NCBI GenBank assembly: GCA_012032975.1
Contig: JAAUPU010000198.1
Coordinates: 1 to 6,187 of the forward strand
Direction of reading: 5' to 3'
Source: Caldilineaceae bacterium
Lineage (GTDB): Bacteria; Chloroflexota; Anaerolineae; Caldilineales; Caldilineaceae
Length of the DNA stretch: 6,187 nucleotides
Made by a program: the position numbers and the translations under genes. A model generated the notes under the pieces. It was not told the origin of the DNA. It was given only the letters and a program-made list of their open reading frames with translations, and did not search any database. Numbering within the stretch: position 1 is the stretch's first letter; each line of letters begins with the position of its first letter. Positions 1 through 5,340 of this stretch are shown here, piece after piece.

Positions 1-263
1 GCAGCCGCGCCATCGGCTATGATCGGATCCAGCCCAAGCCGATTGTCAACGCGGTGGCCGGTGCCGTGTTGGGGCTGCTCTTTGGCATCGGCTTGGTTCT
101 GCTCTTGACGTGGATGGAATCCGACCTGTTGCGCACCCCGGCCGCGGTGGAGCGCGCCCTGGCCATCCCCGTCCTCGGTGCGATCTCCGGCGGCTCGGAG
201 TCGAAGGAGACGGCGGCGTCCGTTGGTCAGCCAGGGCGAATGGGCGCGCCCAAGACCGCGTAG
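1..263 (+). CDS. Wzz/CpsC-type polysaccharide chain-length determinant, C-terminal end (5' partial)
   Basis: Only the last 86 codons are in the window. The first complete codon is at 3 and the stop is TAG at 261-263. The visible part shows the usual end of a polysaccharide co-polymerase. A proline motif (IQPKP) leads into a Gly/Leu-rich membrane helix (roughly GAVLGLLFGIGLVLLLTW). A cytoplasmic stretch follows (LLRTPAAVERALAIPVLGAI) that matches the 'TPeDVe..lgiPVLG.I' linker preceding the kinase domain in fused Wzz-kinases. Here the chain ends about 25 residues after that linker, so the kinase is not fused; a separate BY-kinase gene lies at 2720-3369. In this family, inner-membrane oligomers set the length of the exported polymer and activate the partner kinase. 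The N-terminal Wzz domain lies outside the window, so the family call rests on the tail and the neighbours. Confidence 0.82.
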   Translation, partial: SRAIGYDRIQPKPIVNAVAGAVLGLLFGIGLVLLLTWMESDLLRTPAAVERALAIPVLGAISGGSESKETAASVGQPGRMGAPKTA

Positions 264-298
264 TCGCGGCCAGAAATTTGGCCGTCCAGCCGGAGAGT

Positions 299-2710
299 TT
301 GCCTCCCCCCTCATCTATCCGCTCGATCCAGCGAGCCAGCCACCTCTTCCCGCGGCTGTTGCTGCTGTTGGTCATCTCGGTCTATATCCTCTACTTCGCC
401 AACCTGACCCTGGTCCGCTATGCGGCTTTTGAGTCGCGCGCACTGGACATGGGCAACTTAAACCAGGCGGTCTGGAACACCCAACAGGGCCGCTGGTTCC
501 ACCTGACCAACCAACCCGGCACCGTCAACCGGCTCAGCCTGCACGTCGAACCGATCCTGCTGCCGATCTCCTGGCTCTACTGGATCCATCCTGGTCCTGA
601 AACGCTGCTTGTCTTACAGGCGACCGTGGTGGCGCTGGGCGCGCTGCCGCTCTATCTGCTGGCGCGGCTGAAGTTGCGCCACGAGTGGATCGCACTGGCC
701 GTTGCCGTCGCATATCTGCTCAACCCCTCGATCCAGGCTGCCAACTGGCTCGAATTCCACCCGGTGACGTTGGCGCCCACCTTCCTCCTGGCGACCTTCT
801 ATTTCCTTTTCCGCGGCAACAACTGGCTGTACGCCCTCTTTGCCCTCTTGGCAACAAGCTGCAAAGAGGAGATCGGCTTGCTGGTCTTTATGATCGGCGG
901 CTATGCGACGCTGGCGTTGCGACGGGTACGTCTGGGGTTGATCACCATGGTTGCAGCACTGGCCTGGTCGATCTTTGCGGTCTTCGTGGTGCAGAACTTC
1001 TTCGCCGCGGGCAACATCCATTGGGGGCGTTACGCCTATTTGGGCGACACGCCGTTGCAGATGGCGACCACGCTTCTCACCCAGCCGGATGTGATTCTCG
1101 CCCAACTGCGCGCCGCCAGTGCATCTGGCTACCTCGCCTTGCTGCTCTTGCCGGTTGGTTTCACCGCGCTGCTGGCGCCGGAAATTTTGCTGCTGGCGCT
1201 GCCCTCGCTGGCCATCAACCTGCTCGCCGACTTCCCGCCCATGCACCAGGTCGACACACTGATCTACGCCGCACCGATCGTGCCTTTTGTGATGGTGGCC
1301 AGCGTCCTCGGCATCGCGCGCTTGAGCCGTTGGTCGCAAGGCTGGCGCTGGCCCAACAGTCAGCCGATCACCTTGAGCGCGGCGGCGGTGCTGCTGCTGG
1401 CCGGCGCGCTGGTTGCGCAGGTGCGCTATGGCTATACACCCGTCGGCGGCAACCACCGCACCTTCGCCATCGACGACCACGACCGCGCCGCGGCCGCGCT
1501 GATCGCCGCCATTCCGCCGGATGCCAAAGTCTCTGCCCAGGACCGGCTCAACCCCCACGTCAGCGGTCGCGAGACGGTCTACATCTTCCCGCGCATCGAC
1601 GACGCGGACACCATCTTCGTGGATGTCACCGGTCCCGCGTGGCCCCAACATCCCAACGACCTCAAGACGACGATTGACCAACTGCGCGCAGATGGCTTTG
1701 GCATCGCGGCGGCCAGCGATGGCTATCTGCTGCTGAGCAAGCAGGCGACGACCACCACGCTGCCTGCGGAATTCTACCCGGCAGATTTCTACAGCGCCTG
1801 GCGACGACCCGACTATCAACCAGCAGACGCGACATCTCTTCTCGAAGTAGATGGCCGTCTGCGCCTGCTCGATTACGCGGTCGAGGCCGATGCCCACGGC
1901 GAGCTGGTGGTCAAGCTCTATTGGCAGGCGTTGCAGCCCATCTCGGACGATGTGCGCATCTACATCGCCTACACCGACAGAGACAGCGCCATCCTGCAAG
2001 AGAGCCAATTTTATCCGCCGGTCGCGTCGCTGTGGTATCCTACATCGCAGTGGTTGCCGGGCGAGCCGGTCCTGGTGCAGACATTGCCCTGGCGGCTGGA
2101 AGAAGACTATTTTGTGTTGATGGTCGGAGCGTACCTCGACGAGGATGGCTGGGCCAATGGCAACCGCCTGCCGCTGACCGCCATCGACCCGACGCTGCCA
2201 CTTCTGGAGAATGACAGCGTCGCGCGGTTGGATGGCCTCCGTCGGCTGGATGACGGAACCTGGCAAAGCGGAGCGCTCGTTGAATCCGAGCCGGCTGACC
2301 GGCTCAACGTAACGTTTGGTGATGAGATCTTGCTGGAAGGCGCAACCCTCGAACAGCAGGCCGTCAGCCCAGGTGAAAACCTGGAATTCAGCCTTCACTG
2401 GCGAGCGATCCAGCCACCGATTTTCGATTATGCCGTCTTTGCCCATCTACTGGATGCGGACGGCGCCAAGGTCGCCCAGCTTGACTGGCAGCCTCAAGAT
2501 GCAATCGGGCGACTGCCCGCCACCGCTTGGATCGTCGATCAGCCCGTCGTGGACAGCCAGTCGATACCGCTGCCCGCCCAATTGCCAGCGGGCACGTATC
2601 GGCTGATTGTCGGGCTATACAACTGGCAAAATGGCGTTCGCGTGGCCACGAATGGGCCAGACGCCGGAGCCGACGACGCCGTCACTGTCGCCGTGATTGA
2701 AGTGAAGTGA
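299..2710 (+). CDS. DUF2079 polytopic membrane protein (GT-C-like) with C-terminal beta-sandwich repeats
   Basis: With the TTG at 299 as start this is about 803 residues; numbering below uses that start. A basic N-terminus leads into a first membrane helix (about 20-38). The DUF2079 hallmarks follow: DMGNLNQAVWN (50-60), HVEP (82-85), EFHP (152-155) and CKEE (188-191). About ten hydrophobic segments are spread to residue 373. After the last helix comes the family's soluble motif 'vsAqDRLnPHvSgRetvYiFP' (about 411-432) and then two beta-sandwich-like repeats (515-785). DUF2079 proteins are predicted relatives of GT-C glycosyltransferases that use lipid-linked sugars; the substrate here is unknown. 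The frame stays open upstream to an ATG at 110, but that would overlap the Wzz-like gene by 154 bases and adds low-complexity Arg/Gly/Pro sequence with no family match. TTG 299 has GGAG at 292-295, only 3 bases away; TTG 278 is the alternative. The family call is firm and the start is not. Confidence 0.85.
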   Translation: MPPPSSIRSIQRASHLFPRLLLLLVISVYILYFANLTLVRYAAFESRALDMGNLNQAVWNTQQGRWFHLTNQPGTVNRLSLHVEPILLPISWLYWIHPGPETLLVLQATVVALGALPLYLLARLKLRHEWIALAVAVAYLLNPSIQAANWLEFHPVTLAPTFLLATFYFLFRGNNWLYALFALLATSCKEEIGLLVFMIGGYATLALRRVRLGLITMVAALAWSIFAVFVVQNFFAAGNIHWGRYAYLGDTPLQMATTLLTQPDVILAQLRAASASGYLALLLLPVGFTALLAPEILLLALPSLAINLLADFPPMHQVDTLIYAAPIVPFVMVASVLGIARLSRWSQGWRWPNSQPITLSAAAVLLLAGALVAQVRYGYTPVGGNHRTFAIDDHDRAAAALIAAIPPDAKVSAQDRLNPHVSGRETVYIFPRIDDADTIFVDVTGPAWPQHPNDLKTTIDQLRADGFGIAAASDGYLLLSKQATTTTLPAEFYPADFYSAWRRPDYQPADATSLLEVDGRLRLLDYAVEADAHGELVVKLYWQALQPISDDVRIYIAYTDRDSAILQESQFYPPVASLWYPTSQWLPGEPVLVQTLPWRLEEDYFVLMVGAYLDEDGWANGNRLPLTAIDPTLPLLENDSVARLDGLRRLDDGTWQSGALVESEPADRLNVTFGDEILLEGATLEQQAVSPGENLEFSLHWRAIQPPIFDYAVFAHLLDADGAKVAQLDWQPQDAIGRLPATAWIVDQPVVDSQSIPLPAQLPAGTYRLIVGLYNWQNGVRVATNGPDAGADDAVTVAVIEVK
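1841..2653 (+). repeat. Two diverged protein-level beta-sandwich repeats inside the DUF2079 gene
   Basis: Two segments of about 113-116 codons, 1841-2179 and 2306-2653, align with each other. 'ELVVKLYWQALQP' matches 'NLEFSLHWRAIQP', 'VRIYIAYTDRDSAILQES' matches 'YAVFAHLLDADGAKVAQL', and 'YFVLMVGAYLDEDG' matches 'YRLIVGLYNWQNG'. Both alternate hydrophobic residues as in beta strands and are joined by a linker of about 42 residues. Such modules are seen, from memory, at the C-termini of Chloroflexota membrane glycosyltransferases. A carbohydrate- or surface-facing role is inference. Confidence 0.6.
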
Positions 2711-2719
2711 GAAGATGCG

Positions 2720-3112
2720 ATGACCAACCTGATCACATTGACCGACCCGCGTAGCTCGGCGGCCGAAGCCTACCAGAGCCTGCGCACCAACATCGAATTC
2801 TCCAGCCTGGAACAGCCGCTGCATTCCCTGCTGGTGGCCAGCCCAGACAACAGCGTTGACAAGAGCGTGGCCATCGCCAACCTGGCTGTGGTCATGGCCC
2901 AAGCCGGCGGCAGGGTCGTTCTGATCGACGGCGATATGCGCCTGCCGCGACAGCACGAACTATTTGGGCTGCACAATCAAAGTGGCCTGGCGACCTGGCT
3001 TGTCCAGGGCGGGCAGCGCCGTTGCAACAAACAGTCGTGGAAGGGCTTCAGTTGCTCGCCGCCGGACCGACACCCGCCAACCCGATTGCTCTGCTCAGCC
3101 AGCCACGCCTGA
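2720..3112 (+). CDS. CpsD/CapB-type BY-kinase, N-terminal fragment (frameshifted)
   Basis: This 130-codon frame carries the N-terminal half of a bacterial tyrosine kinase / CpsD-family P-loop ATPase, the cytoplasmic partner of the Wzz-like protein. Residues 12-24 hold the typical SAAEAYQSLRTNI helix. The P-loop region is residues 41-50 (SPDNSVDKSV), and Walker A' at 66-76 (VVLIDGDMRLP) is intact. Homology runs to G98 (GLATWLVQGG); the remaining 32 residues are out of frame and end at TGA 3110-3112. The rest of the kinase continues in the -1 frame from 3013. The start ATG at 2720 is 9 bases after the DUF2079 stop and has a moderate Shine-Dalgarno (GAGAAG at 2709-2714). The P-loop has Ser and Asp where the family has the two glycines of GEGK, although Lys48 and Ser49 remain. 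Either this is a disrupted gene or one base is missing from the sequence. Confidence 0.85.
   Translation: MTNLITLTDPRSSAAEAYQSLRTNIEFSSLEQPLHSLLVASPDNSVDKSVAIANLAVVMAQAGGRVVLIDGDMRLPRQHELFGLHNQSGLATWLVQGGQRRCNKQSWKGFSCSPPDRHPPTRLLCSASHA
3008..3015 (+). other. Apparent -1 frameshift in the BY-kinase gene (G lost from a G run)
   Basis: Upstream frame: GGC GGG then CAG, where homology ends. In the -1 frame the codons from 3013 read GCA GCG CCG TTG CAA CAA, giving AAPLQQ and continuing the kinase exactly. Adding one G to the run at 3011-3013 gives GGC GGG GCA and joins the halves without gap or extra residue, producing a 216-residue protein of normal family length. This pattern fits a one-base deletion, natural or a homopolymer error. 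Confidence 0.85.
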
Positions 3113-3369
3113 CCGAAGCCCTGGCCGAACTGCGCAACGATGTCACGTACATCCTCTGTGATGCGCCGCCGATCCTGGCGGTCACAGATGCCGCGCTCTG
3201 GGCCAGCAAGGTGGATGGCGTCGTGTTGCTGATCAATGCCGGCGCAACCAAACGTGAACATGCCCAGCGCGCCAAGGCCATGCTCGAAAAAGTCCACGCC
3301 CACCTCGTCGGCGCAGTGCTGCTCAACGCGGAGAAAGACACCAGCATGTCGGAGTATTACAGCCGATGA
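3022..3369 (+). CDS. CpsD/CapB-type BY-kinase, C-terminal fragment (frameshifted)
   Basis: This is the second half of the kinase gene, in the -1 frame relative to the first. The coordinates begin at the first possible start codon in this frame, TTG 3022, but homology begins at 3013 and the TTG is probably just a Leu codon of the original gene. Hallmarks are the GLQLLAAGPTPANP loop, then Walker B YILCDAPPILAVTDA (Asp codon at 3160-3162, residue 148 of the rejoined protein). The conserved strand VDGVVLLINAGAT and the 'VGAVLLN' strand near the end follow. Canonical BY-kinases end in a tyrosine-rich autophosphorylation cluster; here only a Tyr-Tyr pair (EYYSR, codons 3355-3360) is left. The stop TGA at 3367-3369 overlaps the next gene's ATG. 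A separate protein from this piece would lack the P-loop and is unlikely to work alone. Confidence 0.8.
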   Translation: MQQTVVEGLQLLAAGPTPANPIALLSQPRLTEALAELRNDVTYILCDAPPILAVTDAALWASKVDGVVLLINAGATKREHAQRAKAMLEKVHAHLVGAVLLNAEKDTSMSEYYSR

Positions 3370-4220
3370 CGTCGCCCGCCAATGCAACCGTTGCAGAAAA
3401 AATTGGTGGCCCCAAGGCGCCGTTGCGCTCACTGCCGGCGCTGGTCGCGGCCATGCGTTCCAGCCAGCCCAACAGCAATCTCACTCCCCATCTTCGCCTC
3501 TTCCAGGCTGACCCGCTGGTGCCCATGTATGCGATCACCGGCGACACCGTTGAAGCGGAGGCGGCCTCCGCGGCTCAGGTCGTGCAGGAGATCGCCGAGC
3601 GTCTGCGGCGGTTGGCCAACGCCTATGGCGAATGGGTTCGCTTTGACGCCGGCGCCTACTTCGACCTCTTGCCCGCCCAGGCGGATCGACTCGTGCAGAT
3701 CGTCGAGCGGGTCAATACGGTGCATATCACTCTCTTTGTCGACCCGCTTCTGCCATCGTTCCAGCAAGCCGAAGCCTTTTGGCAGGAACAGTTTTGCTTG
3801 GCCTATGCGAGCGCCCGGCTTGAACTTCAGCGCACCGAGCCTCGGCCCGCGGTCGGCTCGCGCTTCTTCAACGAAGTGCAGCCGAAGATGATCGACCACA
3901 TACAGCGCATCCAACGCGTCATCCACACAACGCGCAGTCTGCTTCAAAACGAACTGAGCTATCTTGCGATGAACGACAGCGAGAGCGAGCGCATGCGCTG
4001 GCAACGGGCCTGGAGCCAGGCGCCATCCGTGGGGCTTGACCCCTTCCTGACGCCTGAACTCGACGAAATCCCTTCGCTGACCTTGGCCTTTGACTTTTCG
4101 CTGCCGGTCTACCGTCAATCGGGCCGGTTGCGACGGCTGCGTCAGAATCGCCGTCGCCAGGAAGAACGCGCTGCCAACGGGCGCGACCGTGGTCGACGCG
4201 CCCGGGGACGACGCAGTTGA
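3366..4220 (+). CDS. Hypothetical protein with arginine-rich C-terminal tail, coupled to the kinase gene
   Basis: I do not recognise the family of this 284-residue protein. It has no signal peptide and no membrane helix, so it is probably cytoplasmic. The first 40 residues look disordered. Residues 62-118 look helical (AAQVVQEIAERLRRLANAYGEW, then a second helix ending QIVERVN), followed by a short strand-like VHITLFVDP (119-127). Residues 132-215 are again helical, with an aromatic/Gln-rich stretch (FWQEQF) and a long polar helix. The tail, 254-283, is very basic: 15 of about 30 residues are Arg. Such a tail could bind nucleic acid, phospholipid heads or an anionic polymer; this is inference only. 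The ATG overlaps the kinase stop (ATGA, 3366-3369), implying translational coupling and perhaps a shared job in polymer export. The codon pattern and long frame support a real gene. No function is assigned. Confidence 0.7.
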   Translation: MTSPANATVAEKIGGPKAPLRSLPALVAAMRSSQPNSNLTPHLRLFQADPLVPMYAITGDTVEAEAASAAQVVQEIAERLRRLANAYGEWVRFDAGAYFDLLPAQADRLVQIVERVNTVHITLFVDPLLPSFQQAEAFWQEQFCLAYASARLELQRTEPRPAVGSRFFNEVQPKMIDHIQRIQRVIHTTRSLLQNELSYLAMNDSESERMRWQRAWSQAPSVGLDPFLTPELDEIPSLTLAFDFSLPVYRQSGRLRRLRQNRRRQEERAANGRDRGRRARGRRS

Positions 4221-4303
4221 CTCTTCGACCGCCGCCCACAGCCAGACATCACAAAAAAGAACCGTAAAACAGAGAGATCCTCACAGATCGGAAGTCGTAC
4301 GCG

Positions 4304-5332
4304 ATGAAAAATCTATTGATCACCGGCGGCGCGGGCTTCATTGGCTGCAATTACGTGCGCTACATCCTGGCCCATCATCCCGATTATTCGGTCACCGTCT
4401 ATGACAAGTTGACCTATGCGGGCCGGCTGGAGAATCTGCACGCGGTGGCAGCCGACTATCCGGATCGCTATCGCTTCGTTCAGGGCGACATCTGCGATGT
4501 GGCCGCGGTCGACGATGCGATCAAGGCCCACGAGATCGATACCATCGTCAACTTCGCCGCCGAAACCCACGTCGATCGCAGCATCCTCAACCCGGACGCA
4601 TTTGTGCAGACCGATGTCTATGGCACCTATGTGCTGCTGGAAGCGGCGCGCAAATTTGGCAATCTGCGTTATCACCAGATCAGCACCGACGAGGTCTATG
4701 GCCATATCGAAGGCAACCGGCGTAGTCTGGAGGAGGAGTGCATGGCCCCGCGCAGCCCCTACGCCGCCAGCAAGGCCAGCGCCGAGCATTTTGTGCGCGC
4801 CTACTTCATCACCCACGGCCTGCCGGTGACCACGACCCGCGGCGCCAACAACGTCGGCCCGTTTCAGTACCCGGAGAAGGTCGTGCCGCTTTTCGTGACC
4901 AATGCGCTCAAGAACCTGCCGCTGCCGGTCTACGGCGACGGCAAACAAATGCGCGACTATCAATATGTGGGCGACCATTGCGAGGCCATCGATATCGTGT
5001 TGCACGAAGGTGTGCTGGGCGAGGCCTACAACGTGGGCACGGGCAGCGAGATGACCAACCTGGAGATGGTCGAAATCCTGCTCGATGAACTGGGCAAGCC
5101 ACATAGCCTGATCCAGTTTGTGGAAGACCGACCCGGCCACGACCGGCGCTACAGCCTCGATGTGAGCAAAATTCGTGCGCTCGGCTGGGAACCGGAACAT
5201 TCGTGTGAAGAGGCGCTACGCTTGACCGCGCGCTGGTATGTGGACAATCCAGTGTGGTGGCAGCAAATCCGGGACGGCGAGTTCCAAGATTACTACAACC
5301 GGGTATATGGCCAACGTCGTGTGCTTGGATAA
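4304..5332 (+). CDS. rfbB: dTDP-glucose 4,6-dehydratase
   Basis: A complete 342-residue extended short-chain dehydrogenase, within the usual 330-360 for RfbB/RmlB. It converts dTDP-glucose to dTDP-4-keto-6-deoxyglucose using tightly bound NAD, the second step towards dTDP-rhamnose and many deoxy- or amino-sugars, in the cytoplasm. Visible motifs: NAD-binding GGAGFIG (8-14), YDKLTYAG (33-40), AAETHVDRSI (85-94), the catalytic Thr-Asp-Glu (128-130) in ISTDEVYG, and Tyr153/Lys157 in the YAASK motif. The substrate region RGANNVGPFQYPEKVVP (179-195) and DRPGHDRRYSLD (275-286) follow. All key residues are present. The usual Ser and Trp of 'RxSNN' and 'RDW' are Ala and Tyr here, a mild variation. 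No rfbA, rfbC or rfbD lies in the window, so the final sugar is unknown. The 83-base gap upstream (4221-4303) is locally A-rich and holds no clear terminator hairpin. A weak GGAA at 4290-4293 may be the ribosome binding site. Confidence 0.96.
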   Translation: MKNLLITGGAGFIGCNYVRYILAHHPDYSVTVYDKLTYAGRLENLHAVAADYPDRYRFVQGDICDVAAVDDAIKAHEIDTIVNFAAETHVDRSILNPDAFVQTDVYGTYVLLEAARKFGNLRYHQISTDEVYGHIEGNRRSLEEECMAPRSPYAASKASAEHFVRAYFITHGLPVTTTRGANNVGPFQYPEKVVPLFVTNALKNLPLPVYGDGKQMRDYQYVGDHCEAIDIVLHEGVLGEAYNVGTGSEMTNLEMVEILLDELGKPHSLIQFVEDRPGHDRRYSLDVSKIRALGWEPEHSCEEALRLTARWYVDNPVWWQQIRDGEFQDYYNRVYGQRRVLG

Positions 5333-5340
5333 GCTGCGAA

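Noticed and set aside
685..1677. A 330-codon + strand frame inside the DUF2079 gene
   Set aside because: It is an out-of-frame reading rich in Arg, Gly and Pro with no domain. The overlapping frame carries the membrane helices and conserved motifs.
614..2446. A 610-codon open frame on the minus strand opposite the DUF2079 gene
   Set aside because: It mirrors the codon pattern of a real GC-rich + strand gene. Its translation is rich in Arg, Gln and Gly with no family motif, while the + strand has clear DUF2079 motifs over the same bases.
3005..3016. Programmed -1 ribosomal frameshifting as an explanation for the split kinase
   Set aside because: No X XXY YYZ slippery heptamer is present (the site reads CAG GGC GGG CAG) and I see no obvious strong downstream stem-loop. 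A lost G in the G run is simpler.
3429..4118. A 229-codon minus-strand frame opposite the hypothetical gene
   Set aside because: The + strand frame is longer, starts at an ATGA overlap with the kinase and fits the direction of all neighbours. The minus-strand product shows no motif. This is the least certain of the antisense rejections because the + strand gene is itself unrecognised.
4217..4245. A possible promoter with TTGACT at 4217-4222 upstream of rfbB
   Set aside because: At 16-18 bases downstream there is only GC-rich sequence with no TATAAT-like box, and the hexamer overlaps the stop of the preceding gene.
4221..4303. Terminator or small RNA in the largest intergenic gap
   Set aside because: The gap has a short A run (near 4252-4257) but no GC-rich inverted repeat followed by a T run, and no other recognisable structure.
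4313..5200. A 295-codon minus-strand frame opposite rfbB
   Set aside because: It lies wholly within an unmistakable dehydratase gene with all catalytic motifs, and its own translation shows no recognisable domain.
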